Counted from the first letter of the stretch, positions 50,543 through 59,054 are shown. The stretch is 64,000 bases of DNA from Hymenobacter norwichensis DSM 15439 (GCF_000420705.1 NZ_ATVL01000007.1:558001-622000), one strand, 5' to 3'. Numbers and translations are program-made. The notes: generated from the letters alone by a model not told the origin.

Positions 50543-51433
50543 GTGCCGAAAAAAACCGTACGCCGGTTCGTCCTGGCCAATTGGGTGCCTTGCAGCCCCG
50601 GTCCAGCTATGTAGCGGCGCCGCTTGGCGCCGTAAGTAACTCACTGGCTTTTCCTACTGAAGTCCTCGCAACGGATATTGAACGGGACGACTTGGTGCTA
50701 CACCCCGATACCTTGCGCCAGGTGCAGGCAATGGCCCGCCAGCTTGCACCTGGTTCGGCTGCATCCGGGCTGGGGGCCTCAAGTCCCGGCTACCGGGCTC
50801 TGTTCTATGGACCGGCTGGTGCCGGTAAAACCCTAACGGCTGCTGTACTAAGCAAATATCTGGGCAAAAAGATAGTGCGTATCGACGCCGCGCAGGTAGT
50901 GGCCAAGTACAGCAGCGAAACCGAGAAAAACCTGGCGCGTCTCTTCGAACAAGCGGAAACTAACAACTGGGTGCTATTTTTCGACGAAGCCGACGCCCTG
51001 TTTGGGAAGCGTACCGGTATCCGCAACGCCCACGACAAGTACGCCAACCAAGAAGCCAGCAACCTCTTGCAGCGCCTTGAAGCGTACAAGGGTGTAGTAA
51101 TACTAGCTGCCGAGCACCGCACCAACCTCGATGATGCCTTCTTGCGGCGCCTTCGCACCATCATCCAGTTTCCGGCCCTTTGAGTGGAAGAGCGGGCGGT
51201 AATCTGGCAAAAGACGATTTCCTAACAGCTCAGTTTAGCTCCCGACATCGAATAACCGCAAGTGGCAGCCCCCCCACGAGCTTACCGGAGCGGCTATCCT
51301 GCAAGTTGTTCACTGTTGTACCACTGCACTGGCCGCCGCTGGTAGCCAGCAACTGACGCTGAAACAGTTGGAAGATTGTATTCGACAAGAAACCAGCAAA
51401 GCAGCACAAGCAGTGCGTGGCATTGGGCGCTAA
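50539..51433 (+). pseudogene. AAA+ ATPase of contractile injection system type, C-terminal part broken
   Basis: An intact frame of 214 residues (50539-51183) contains Walker A GPAGAGKT (91-98), Walker B VLFFDEADALFG (Asp149, Glu150) and the arginine-rich AFLRRLRTIIQFPAL, then stops at TGA (51181). Beyond it the same frame encodes VEERAVIWQKTIS, a TAA at 51223, QLSLAPDIE and a TAA at 51253; after a frame change near the C7 run at 51269-51275 the next frame gives ELTGAAILQVVHCC and LTLKQLEDCIRQETSK, ending at 51431. These pieces in order form the lid domain of the AAA+ ATPases found in injection system loci. Three stops and one frameshift make the full protein unlikely; a truncated 214-residue product remains possible. 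Confidence 0.82.
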
Positions 51434-51462
51434 TAGGCTATTTTCGTCTTTTCTGCTGCCTC

Positions 51463-52476
51463 ATGCCCCTCTGGACTCTCACGCCCTACGTGCTGCCGTT
51501 GCGCTTCACCTGGAAAATCTCCCGCAATGCCTCCACCACCAAAACCAACCTGGTGGTGCAGGTGCAGGATGCCGGCGGTGGGTCAGTAGGCAGAGGAGAG
51601 GCCGCCCCCAACGTGCGCTACAACGAAACGCCCGAAGCACTCCAAACGGAATTTGCAGCACTAATGGCGGCTGGCTTGGCAGAAGTACAAACCGAGTTGG
51701 AGCTGCACGAGTTTCTGGCGGCGCACCCGCCGGCTCACGCGCTGCGCTTCGCAATCGAGGCGGCGTTTGTGCAGTGGCTGGCGACGCGGGCCGGGCAGCC
51801 GGTATGGCAGTGGTTGGGCGCGCCGCAGCCCGCGGTAGCCGTGCCCACGGCTTTCACGCTGCCCATCATGGAGCCCGGCGCCGTAGCTGATTTTGTGCGC
51901 GAACAAGGCATGGCACGTTTCCAAACCCTGAAAGTGAAGGTGAACCAGGAAAGCGGCTACGATTTGCTGCGGGAGCTAACCCGCGTGCTACCTGGCCGGC
52001 CGCTGCTCATAGATGGCAACGAAGCTTGGCAGGACGCCGATGCGCTACTGCAATTTGTGGAGCGTGCAAGTGGTTTGCTTGGCCTGCACGTTCGGATGCT
52101 GGAACAGCCCCTGCCCGCCACCCAGGCCGCTGACTACCGTTACTTGCACTCCCGTTCCGCCTGGCCGCTTTTCGCCGACGAATCGGTGACAGATGCGGCC
52201 GACTTCGCCGACATTGCCCAGCAGTTTCACGGCGTAAACATGAAGCTGATGAAGGCCGGTGGCTACCGCAACGGCCTCCAGATTCTGCGCGAAACCCGCG
52301 CCCACGGCCTGCAAACCATGATTGGCTGCATGGTGGAAACCTCCTTAGGCATCTGGGGCGCACTTCAGGTCAGTGCCCTGGCCGACATCCACGACCTAGA
52401 TGGCCTGCTGATTGTGCGCGACGAGCCGTTTGGGCTGGTGCGCGAGGAAAATGGCTTCCTGCTGGCTGACCAATAG
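51463..52476 (+). CDS. Dipeptide epimerase (enolase superfamily, muconate lactonising subgroup)
   Basis: 337 residues from the ATG at 51463; the frame is open upstream into the ATPase remnant, with no meaning there. Barrel residues fit L-Ala-D/L-Glu epimerase-like enzymes: TLKVKVNQE with the catalytic Lys pair, LLIDGNEAW with the first metal Asp, MLEQPLPA (Glu), FADESVTD (Asp), VNMKLMKAGG with the second Lys, and the substrate-loop IGCMVETSLG. It should epimerise an L,D or L,L dipeptide from peptidoglycan recycling. It starts 29 bases after the ATPase remnant. Confidence 0.86.
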   Translation: MPLWTLTPYVLPLRFTWKISRNASTTKTNLVVQVQDAGGGSVGRGEAAPNVRYNETPEALQTEFAALMAAGLAEVQTELELHEFLAAHPPAHALRFAIEAAFVQWLATRAGQPVWQWLGAPQPAVAVPTAFTLPIMEPGAVADFVREQGMARFQTLKVKVNQESGYDLLRELTRVLPGRPLLIDGNEAWQDADALLQFVERASGLLGLHVRMLEQPLPATQAADYRYLHSRSAWPLFADESVTDAADFADIAQQFHGVNMKLMKAGGYRNGLQILRETRAHGLQTMIGCMVETSLGIWGALQVSALADIHDLDGLLIVRDEPFGLVREENGFLLADQ

Positions 52477-52486
52477 GCTAAGATAA

Positions 52487-53065
52487 CTACCGGCCTATCT
52501 GTGCATCCAGGCTCTTGATTTGTTGGTTGAGCTTGTCGAGGGCGGCTTGGTTAGCGGGGTTGGGCGTCATGAGGCTGATTTTCTGGTTCAGCAGCTCAAT
52601 TTTGCGCGTGAGGAGCGTGGTAAGCTGCTGCTCCATGGGTGTAGCCGAAACGGTAGTGCTAGTGGCCGTGCCGGTTTGCTGCACATACGGGTCGTACTGC
52701 GCGGTAGCGGGTACCGAGTTGTTGCCGCGGGCAGCGGCGGCGCTGGCTGGGGTGGCAAACACAAGGTCGCCGTTCATTTTCACGTAGTCGCCCTCTTGCA
52801 GCGTGGTTTTTTTGCCCGTGACGAATTCTACAATCCCGCTTTTGTAGTTGATCTTAGTACCGTTGGCCAGCACTACGTTTTTGGTGAGTGGCGTAGGGCG
52901 CCTACCTTGCACTAATACCACGGCACCATCCTGCATCAGAAACCGATCCGATGAGTTGGCCTCAACAGCACCAATTGGTGGCGCGGTTTTGGTTTGGGCC
53001 GCTGCTTGACTGGCAGCACCAATAGTTGACCCTAGTAAAACCAGTAAAAACAGCAGCTTTTTCAT
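52487..53065 (-). CDS. DUF6799 domain-containing secreted protein
   Basis: 192 residues from the ATG at 53065, the start of the signal peptide (KLLFLLVLLGSTIGAASQAAAQ); the frame continues to 53197. The DUF6799 region shows its repeating pattern of short strands: FLMQDGAVVLVQGRRPTPLTKNVVLANGTKIN and LQEGDYVKMNGDLVFA in parts. The C-terminal third is a helical region (QQLTTLLTRKIELLNQKISL), possibly coiled coil. Function unknown. It is divergent from the MarR gene. Confidence 0.78.
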   Translation of the reverse strand: MKKLLFLLVLLGSTIGAASQAAAQTKTAPPIGAVEANSSDRFLMQDGAVVLVQGRRPTPLTKNVVLANGTKINYKSGIVEFVTGKKTTLQEGDYVKMNGDLVFATPASAAAARGNNSVPATAQYDPYVQQTGTATSTTVSATPMEQQLTTLLTRKIELLNQKISLMTPNPANQAALDKLNQQIKSLDAQIGR

Positions 53066-53172
53066 AGTATTCAGATAATAAAATGGGAGGCTGGCTGCGC
53101 TTACGGACAGCCAACGAGAATGGCTACAGCGGGAGACCAGTAAATTCAGAATAAAAAATATTTTCGAACTGT

Positions 53173-53208
53173 GTTGCAACATTAAATGTATGTACATATA
53201 TTTGCAAC
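53173..53208 (+). promoter_or_regulatory. MarR gene promoter with overlapping operator candidates
   Basis: TTG at 53174-53176, a 20-base spacer and TATATTTG at 53197-53204. Overlapping are the palindromes GTTGCAAC (53173-53180) and TATGTACATA (53189-53198) and a second TTGCAAC at 53202-53208, good places for the regulator to bind and repress itself. Confidence 0.6.
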
Positions 53209-53235
53209 GCTTTCCGGGTCAACGCCCTTCACGCA

Positions 53236-53682
53236 ATGAAAATTGAAGACGAAATCAAGCAGCCCACTTTCAGCGACGTGTATCAGAAAGGCTTAATCAA
53301 TATTCTGTATACCGCCGGCTGGATTGGGCAGCGTAACACGATACAGCTCAAACAATACGGTATTACTGCTCCGCAATTTAACGTGCTGCGCATCCTGCGG
53401 GGCCAGCACCCCAAGCCAGCCACCGTTAATCTGCTGATCGAGCGGATGCTCGATAAAACCAGTAACGCCTCGCGCATTGTAGACAAGCTGGAGCTGAAGA
53501 AACTGGTGACGCGCACCGTGTGCCCCAGCAACCGCCGCGCCGTTGATATCCGCATCACCGAAGCGGGCCTGCAACTGCTCAGCGAAATAGACATAGTATT
53601 TGCGCAAGAACCTCAGTTGCGCAATCTTACTGAGGCCGAAGCCATTCAGCTCAACGACCTTCTCGATAAAATCCGCGACTGA
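53236..53682 (+). CDS. MarR family transcriptional regulator
   Basis: 148 residues. Winged helix-turn-helix of MarR type: LKQYGITAPQFNVLRILRG, then VNLLIERMLDKTSNASRIVDKL (recognition helix), LVTRTVCPSNRRAVDIRITEAGLQLL (wing with D-x-R). It probably binds as a dimer to a palindrome in its own promoter. The YceI gene begins 51 bases downstream in the same direction; the pair may be cotranscribed, and the regulator may control it. The ligand is unknown. Confidence 0.9.
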   Translation: MKIEDEIKQPTFSDVYQKGLINILYTAGWIGQRNTIQLKQYGITAPQFNVLRILRGQHPKPATVNLLIERMLDKTSNASRIVDKLELKKLVTRTVCPSNRRAVDIRITEAGLQLLSEIDIVFAQEPQLRNLTEAEAIQLNDLLDKIRD

Positions 53683-53733
53683 CGGTTTTCAGTCCGCCCT
53701 TCATTTTACTCTCATTCCATTTCTTCTTTTCTC

Positions 53734-54408
53734 ATGAAAAAGATCATTCTCCCAGCCCTGTTGGCCGTTTCGTTGTTGGTTTCGCCCGTTATTGCCGGCA
53801 CGCCTGCTGCTAGCAAAGCTGCTGTGAGCAGCTCGAAGGCTGCCACCAAAACCTTCAAGCTGCAGCCTCAGCTGAGCACGTTGGGCTGGGAAGGTAAAAA
53901 AGTGACCGGCCAGCACAACGGCAACGTGCAGTTCAAAGAAGGTACCTTGCAAGTAAGCGGCAACCAGATTGTAGGCGGCATGTTCACCGTGGACATGAAC
54001 ACGCTGAAAGTGGAAGACATCAAGGATGCTGGCATGAACGGAAAACTGATGGGCCACTTGCGCTCCGATGACTTCTTCAGCATCGAGAAAAACCCAACCG
54101 CTACTTTCAAAATCACGAAAGTAACCACCATGAAAGCCGATGCGGCTGGCAACAACGCCACCATCACCGGCGACCTGACCATCAAAGGCATCACCAAGCC
54201 CGTAAGCTTCCCCGCCAAAACCGGCGTGAAAGGCGACTTGGCTTCGGCCAGCGGTACCGCTACCATCGACCGTACCAAATTTGACATCAAATACGGCTCG
54301 AAATCTTTCTTTGAAGGCATCGGCGACAAAGCCATCATGGACGATTTCACGCTGAGCTTCAACGTTATTGCCAAATCTGAAGGCAAGAGCAGCGCTTCGG
54401 TTAAGTAG
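53734..54408 (+). CDS. YceI family periplasmic protein
   Basis: 224 residues with a signal peptide (IILPALLAVSLLVSPVIAG). The YceI domain spans about 40-215: FKLQPQLSTLGWEGKKVTGQHNG, GGMFTVDMNTLKVED, LRSDDFFSIEKNPTATFKI, GDLTIKGITKPVSFPA and FDIKYGSKSFF. YceI proteins form a lipocalin-like barrel that binds isoprenoid-type lipids. The family is often found next to MarR regulators in Bacteroidota, as here, suggesting a shared response. Confidence 0.9.
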   Translation: MKKIILPALLAVSLLVSPVIAGTPAASKAAVSSSKAATKTFKLQPQLSTLGWEGKKVTGQHNGNVQFKEGTLQVSGNQIVGGMFTVDMNTLKVEDIKDAGMNGKLMGHLRSDDFFSIEKNPTATFKITKVTTMKADAAGNNATITGDLTIKGITKPVSFPAKTGVKGDLASASGTATIDRTKFDIKYGSKSFFEGIGDKAIMDDFTLSFNVIAKSEGKSSASVK

Positions 54409-54423
54409 TAGCTGCACAACGTA

Positions 54424-54458
54424 AAAAAGCCCCGCTGGCATTGCCAGCGGGGCTTTTT
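54424..54458. terminator. Bidirectional terminator
   Basis: Arms AAAAAGCCCCGCTGGCA (54424-54440) and its complement (54442-54458), between the YceI and lipoprotein genes. Confidence 0.9.
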
Positions 54459-54467
54459 GTTTGGTGG

Positions 54468-55235
54468 TTATTGCTCGGTGCGGCTCTGGCGCTCCAGCAT
54501 TTGCTGGTTCAGGGCTCCGGATAAGGCAGGCGTGGGCTGCCGGGTAGGAGGAGTATTCAGGTTAGCTAGGTTGAAGCGCAGCCAATAAGTGCCATCAGCG
54601 TGAGTGAAGGCGTGGTCCTTGTTGGAATCGGGCTGCACTTCCACCAGCATAATGTTGGTTTTGGGCAGGATAATCCGGTTGGCTAGGCGCGTGCCGTTGG
54701 GCGTGAGCTGCCGCAGTTGCCGGCCGCTCCGGTCGGACACGAACAGGGTGCTGGCGTCTGCTTCGGTCTGGTGTCCGTCGGCATTGGTATCGGCCTTGAT
54801 GACGGTGTAAAACAGGTAGGGCCACCGTGCATCGGGTTTCCTATCGATATCAATTTGCATTATCACAAAGCGCCCGTGCGCAAACAGCGCGTGCTCCTGC
54901 AACGTTGATTTCTGAAAGAACAGCACATTGTAGCACGTGCCTTCAATGCTGCTGCGTGCTTCTTCGTACTCACCGTATTCGTTGCTGGATATGATGCGGC
55001 TCCGACTGCCTTGGTTGAGCGGCACCACCGAAATGGGCTGGTAGTAAAAATCGGTGCTGTCTAGGCTCACCGATGTGTTGTAATGCACTCGATACTCCCG
55101 CGCCGCTTTGCGCACCGCGGCCGTATCAGGCGTTGCTTCGGGGGGAGAAGTGGCAGCGCGCTGGGGAGAATTTTCGGAGCAAGCGGCCAGGCCGCCAAGC
55201 AGGATAAGGGTAGCGAAAATGCGGAAGATCGACAT
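54468..55235 (-). CDS. Lipoprotein of unknown function
   Basis: 255 residues. Signal peptide with lipobox ATLILLGGLAACS, so a lipidated Cys19. The mature protein has an Ala/Pro linker and then a domain with strands and aromatic residues (YFLFYTVIKADTNAD-like segment at about 145-160; FVSDRSGRQLRQLTPNGTRL; IILPKTNIMLVEVQPDSN). The phrase DxNxDG (DTNADG) suggests a calcium-type loop and the tail pattern resembles propeller-blade fragments. No family recognised. Confidence 0.7.
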   Translation of the reverse strand: MSIFRIFATLILLGGLAACSENSPQRAATSPPEATPDTAAVRKAAREYRVHYNTSVSLDSTDFYYQPISVVPLNQGSRSRIISSNEYGEYEEARSSIEGTCYNVLFFQKSTLQEHALFAHGRFVIMQIDIDRKPDARWPYLFYTVIKADTNADGHQTEADASTLFVSDRSGRQLRQLTPNGTRLANRIILPKTNIMLVEVQPDSNKDHAFTHADGTYWLRFNLANLNTPPTRQPTPALSGALNQQMLERQSRTEQ

Positions 55236-55261
55236 AGAGGATAGTTTTCCGCAAGAAACTA

Positions 55262-55819
55262 TTAATCTGGTAGCACCAACTCGCGGGGCAGGATAAACTT
55301 GAGGCCGTGGCTTTTATTGCGGGTGTGCAACTGGCTTAGGAAGTCATCGAGGCTTTCCTTGTATTCCAGCCATAAGTCTTCGTGCAGGTTGCTGATAATC
55401 AGCTGGGTGGTTCGGGCTGTTAGCCGGGCCGTAGCCGTGTAAAACCCGCCGTACACGCTTTCAAACTGCCCGGTATAGTTATCGAAGACAAGGCCCAAGA
55501 TATATAGGTTTAGGTCGATTTCCAGGCGCTTGTTTTTGGTGACGCGCTTGGCGCGGGCCACTTCTTTGGTAGCTTTTTGCAGCGCTTTGGTAAGGCTACG
55601 GTTGAGCAGCCGGCCGGTGGCGCCTACCGCAAACAGCTCGTGAATCCGGTCGGAGGTTTCCTCGAACACAGTTTCAATGGTTACTTCGGGCAGCAACTCG
55701 AAGCTCAGCGTATCGTAGAGTTCAGCGTCGCGGCGAGCCGCACGGAGCAATAAGGCTTCCTTTTCTTTCTCGGAGAGGCGCTGGAGGGCTTTTTTGAAAT
55801 CGGCGGACGGAACAGGCAT
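55262..55819 (-). CDS. Conserved hypothetical protein, helical
   Basis: 185 residues, cytoplasmic. Predicted almost entirely alpha-helical: ADFKKALQRLSEKEKEALLLRAARRD, SDRIHELFAVG, LTKALQKATKEVARAKRVTKNKRLEI, YILGLVFDNYTGQF and TTQLIISNLHEDLWLEYKESL. The mix of basic and acidic helices recalls proteins I have seen in many Bacteroidota genomes with no assigned role. It is divergent from the Ub-like/DUF4132 pair; about 140 AT-rich bases lie between them. Confidence 0.65.
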   Translation of the reverse strand: MPVPSADFKKALQRLSEKEKEALLLRAARRDAELYDTLSFELLPEVTIETVFEETSDRIHELFAVGATGRLLNRSLTKALQKATKEVARAKRVTKNKRLEIDLNLYILGLVFDNYTGQFESVYGGFYTATARLTARTTQLIISNLHEDLWLEYKESLDDFLSQLHTRNKSHGLKFILPRELVLPD

Positions 55820-55899
55820 GGCAAACTAAAATGGCGGATGCAGGCTAAAAGTAAGCTTGAAACGCAGCCACGCAATTTTTGGCGAGTTTGCCGATTATG

Positions 55900-55951
55900 T
55901 TAGCAGGTATTGCTAATAAAATTAGTATATTGAGTTCAGTTAGCAACTAAT
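55900..55951 (+). promoter_or_regulatory. Inverted repeats upstream of the Ub-like/DUF4132 pair
   Basis: TTAGCA (55900-55905) with TGCTAA (55911-55916), and ATTAGT (55921-55926) with ACTAAT (55946-55951), in an AT-rich stretch that ends 9 bases before the start codon. No full -7 match is present (nearest TATATTGA). Possible operator; weak. Confidence 0.35.
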
Positions 55952-55960
55952 CTTTCCCTT

Positions 55961-56353
55961 ATGGCTTACCTCACCATTCAGGACGAAACCGCCACCGGCA
56001 GCATCCTCAACCGGCTGGAGCTGGAAATCACCCAAGAAACCCTCACCGTGCGCGAACTGATAGCTCAGCGCGTGCAGCAGGAAGTGGCCACCCACAACGC
56101 CCAGCAGTCGGAGGTGTACCGCGGGCTGGTGCAGCCCACCGAGTCGGAGCAGGTGCTCAACGGGTTTCGGCTGCGCAAAATCAAGCAGATTGATGCGGAG
56201 GAGCAAGTGTATAAGGCGTTGGAAGGCTTCCAGCAAAACGGCTATTTCGTGCTGGTAAACAACCGGCAGGTGGAAAGCCTGGACGAGGAAATCTGGTTGG
56301 GCGCAGGCGCTACGGCCAGCTTCATCAAACTTACACCGCTGGTTGGTGGCTGA
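55961..56353 (+). CDS. Ubiquitin/MoaD-like beta-grasp protein ending in Gly-Gly
   Basis: 130 residues, not annotated to any family I know. The start AYLTIQDE, then LNRLELEITQETLTVRELIAQRVQQEV in parts (strand, then helix), and the end FVLVNNRQV, DEEIWLGAGATASF, KLTPLVGG follow the beta-grasp order. The last 35 residues read like MoaD, whose C-terminus also runs strand, turn, strand and ends -PPVxGG: here PLVGG closes the protein exactly, with no residue after Gly130. Between helix 1 and strand 3 lies an insert of about 45 residues with a charged helix (DAEEQVYKALEGFQQ). In known relatives the terminal Gly is activated by an E1-like enzyme. The DUF4132 gene starts 87 bases downstream. Confidence 0.72.
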   Translation: MAYLTIQDETATGSILNRLELEITQETLTVRELIAQRVQQEVATHNAQQSEVYRGLVQPTESEQVLNGFRLRKIKQIDAEEQVYKALEGFQQNGYFVLVNNRQVESLDEEIWLGAGATASFIKLTPLVGG

Positions 56354-56440
56354 GTTGGCCTCGTTTTGGGCCGGCCTGTTGCCTGCGCCGTCTGCACTGC
56401 CTGGGCCGGCAAGTCTTCCGTAGTACCTTCTTCTTCGCCT

Positions 56441-59008
56441 ATGACCACCAAAGAAAAAAAGGATTTCACGAAGCTGCTTGGCAGCCAAAGCCCCGAAGCC
56501 ACAGAAATGCGGCCACTGTTGCTGCAATTCCTAACCGAAATCCAGGACCGTAACCTGAGCTATTGGAATGTGAAGCTCTCGGAAATAACGGCTTACCAGA
56601 CGCTCAAATACAAGGATGTGGCCTATAAAGGGCGCCTAGCGCTGGCTACGGCGGAGGCCATGCGCCAGCAAACCGATGACTACCAGATTCGCCATCAATT
56701 AGAGGCCCTGTTGCAGATGTTGCTGCGCTCCACGTTGGGGCTGGGCAGTGACGGGCTGTTGCGGTTGCTAGGCCTGTACGGCTTGCAGGAAGGCCAGACA
56801 GAACTAAGTGCTTACACCACCGCTATGTACCGGTTTCCGCTGCTGCTCACCTTGGGGCAAGTAGATAAACTGGCCAAAAAAGAAAGTTTGTCGGATGAGC
56901 TGATGGCGCGCTTACATCATCTGCTTGCCCTTACGGCCAATAATACCAGTGACGCAGGCGTGGCGAAAATGCGGGTGAAGGTGCAGGAAATACTCGGCAA
57001 ATCGGAAGGTGCTGCCGATGCGCTGCCCGTAGTGCGCTTCGCCGACGGCGACTTTTTCGGCCAGCAGCTGAACACGGTAGCGGAGCAACTGCACTACGAT
57101 AACCCGGCGGCGCGCCCCTGGCTGACGCTTCTGCAATTGTGGCAGAAGGCTAGTGGCTCGCAGCCCTCCGCTAAGTTTCGGAAAGAGCTGGATGCTACGG
57201 TGGCGGCTATAGGCGAGCCGGAAGTACAGGCGCGCGGTAACGATTTGCTAGGGTTGCTGCTGCGGGTAGCAGTGGAGGAGCGCCAGAATAGGTACAGCTA
57301 CGGTGATGGTAGCACCCGCACGTATACTGAGTACGTGTGGGTGCTGGAGCCTAATCTAAACGTAGCCAAAGGCCTCATCTGGACCATGCAGGCGGTGGCC
57401 AACGAAACTACCCTGCACCAACTGGCCGATTTGGCAGTGAAATGTTACCGCAAGATTCCGGGCCGCGGGCCGCTGGCGGCCAGTCTCGGTAATGCTTGCC
57501 TGCTGGTATTGGCTGAAAGCGGGCTGGCCGGCGTAGCCTACCTCTCGCGGGTGCGGCCCAAAATCAAGCAGTCGAATACGCAAAGCCTCATTGCGGGGCA
57601 CATCGAAAACGCCTCCGAAAAGCTGGGTGTGAGTCCGGCCGAAATTGAGGATATGGCCGCGCCGGATTTTGGGTTGCAGGCGGGGCAGGTTCAGCATGAA
57701 TTCGGGGAGTACAAGGCTACGTTGCGGCTGGTGGCTGGCAAAGCCGAGGTGCAGTGGGAGAAAGCCGGCAAACCGTTGAAGTCGGCTCCTGCGGCCATCA
57801 AGAGCATGCACGCCGAGGAGTTGAAGGACTTGAAAAACACTCAAGCGCAAGCCCAGCAGACCTTCACGGCCCAGCGGGAGCGGCTTGACCGGAGCTTCGT
57901 GGACGAGCGGCGGATTCCGTTTGCCTGGTTTCAGCAGTACTATTTCGAGCACGGCCTGATGGCTGAACTCGCGCGCCCGCTCATCTGGCGTTTTCATCAT
58001 GCCGAGGGCTCTTTTACGGATGCGCTGTGGCTGGATGGCACTTGGTGCGACAACCAAGGAAATCCACTGGCACCGCGTTCCGAAGCCGATACCGTGCAAT
58101 TATGGCACCCCGTGCTAACCGACAGTACACAGGTTTTGGCGTGGCGCAACTTACTGGACGCGCGGCAGTTGCGCCAGCCGCTCAAGCAAGCCTACCGAGA
58201 AGTGTACCTGCTGACGCCGCCTGAGGAGCGCACCCGCACGTACTCTAACCGCATGGCGGCGCACGTGCTCAAGCAGCACCAATTCAACTCCTTAGCCAAG
58301 CTACGCGGCTGGCACTACAGCCTGATGGGCGCCTACGACAAAGGCTACGAATCGGATTCGGCCACGCTGCAACTGCCGGCGCACGATTTACGGGCCGAGT
58401 TCTGGGTGAGTGAAGTTAACGCCAACGACGCATTCAACGACACCGGCATCTGGAACTACATCAGCACCGACCAAGTGCGTTTCACCCGCATGAATGCCGA
58501 CGAGCCTTTGCCGCTGCCCGAGGTACCGCCGCTGGTGTTTTCGGAAGTGATGCGCGACGTGGATTTGTTTGTAGGAGTGGCTTCCGTCGGTAATGATCCG
58601 CTCTGGCGCGACAATGGCGGTTTGGTGCAATACCGCAATTACTGGGAAAGCTACAGTTTTGGGGAGCTGGGCGAAGTGGCCAAGAACCGCAAGCTGGCTC
58701 TGGAACGGCTCGTACCGCGCCTAAAAATTGGGAAGGTGAGCGAAATCAAGGGCAATTTCCTGGAAGTGCAGGGCAAGCTGCGGACCTACAAAATCCACCT
58801 CGGCTCGGGCAACATCCTCATGATGCCCAACGACCAGTACCTGTGCATCGTGCCCGACCGGTCCACCAAAACCGCCAGCACCGCCGGCGTATTCCTGCCC
58901 TTCGAAGGCGACGCCGTGCTGTCCATCATCCTCAGTAAAGCCCTGCTCCTGATGGACGACGACAAGATTACCGACGACACCATCATGCGCCAAATCAAGC
59001 AGCGGTAG
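56441..59008 (+). CDS. DUF4132 domain-containing protein
   Basis: 855 residues from the ATG at 56441; an earlier start at 56366 is possible but its extension has no pattern. The N-terminal 350 residues are helical repeats (LLQMLLRSTLGLGSDGLLRLLGLYG in parts). Around 550-720 lie the DUF4132 blocks: FVDERRIPFAWFQQYYFEHGLM, PLIWRFHHAEG, VQLWHPVL, RQPLKQAYREVYLLTPPEE. The end (FSEVMRDVDLFVGVASVGNDP, KIHLGSGNILM) is the usual closing domain. E. coli YehI is the best-known relative; there it lies beside MoxR and VWA genes, absent here. The pairing with the Gly-Gly protein is unusual. Biochemical function unknown. Confidence 0.8.
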   Translation: MTTKEKKDFTKLLGSQSPEATEMRPLLLQFLTEIQDRNLSYWNVKLSEITAYQTLKYKDVAYKGRLALATAEAMRQQTDDYQIRHQLEALLQMLLRSTLGLGSDGLLRLLGLYGLQEGQTELSAYTTAMYRFPLLLTLGQVDKLAKKESLSDELMARLHHLLALTANNTSDAGVAKMRVKVQEILGKSEGAADALPVVRFADGDFFGQQLNTVAEQLHYDNPAARPWLTLLQLWQKASGSQPSAKFRKELDATVAAIGEPEVQARGNDLLGLLLRVAVEERQNRYSYGDGSTRTYTEYVWVLEPNLNVAKGLIWTMQAVANETTLHQLADLAVKCYRKIPGRGPLAASLGNACLLVLAESGLAGVAYLSRVRPKIKQSNTQSLIAGHIENASEKLGVSPAEIEDMAAPDFGLQAGQVQHEFGEYKATLRLVAGKAEVQWEKAGKPLKSAPAAIKSMHAEELKDLKNTQAQAQQTFTAQRERLDRSFVDERRIPFAWFQQYYFEHGLMAELARPLIWRFHHAEGSFTDALWLDGTWCDNQGNPLAPRSEADTVQLWHPVLTDSTQVLAWRNLLDARQLRQPLKQAYREVYLLTPPEERTRTYSNRMAAHVLKQHQFNSLAKLRGWHYSLMGAYDKGYESDSATLQLPAHDLRAEFWVSEVNANDAFNDTGIWNYISTDQVRFTRMNADEPLPLPEVPPLVFSEVMRDVDLFVGVASVGNDPLWRDNGGLVQYRNYWESYSFGELGEVAKNRKLALERLVPRLKIGKVSEIKGNFLEVQGKLRTYKIHLGSGNILMMPNDQYLCIVPDRSTKTASTAGVFLPFEGDAVLSIILSKALLLMDDDKITDDTIMRQIKQR

Positions 59009-59054
59009 GAGGGAAAACAATAGAGCTAAGCGGCTATTCGAAACATATAAGCCC

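Noticed and set aside
53701-54441. 246-codon open frame on the minus strand
   Set aside because: Antisense to the YceI gene, which has a signal peptide and clear domain.
57356-58099. 247-codon minus-strand open frame
   Set aside because: Antisense to the DUF4132 gene, with no family resemblance.
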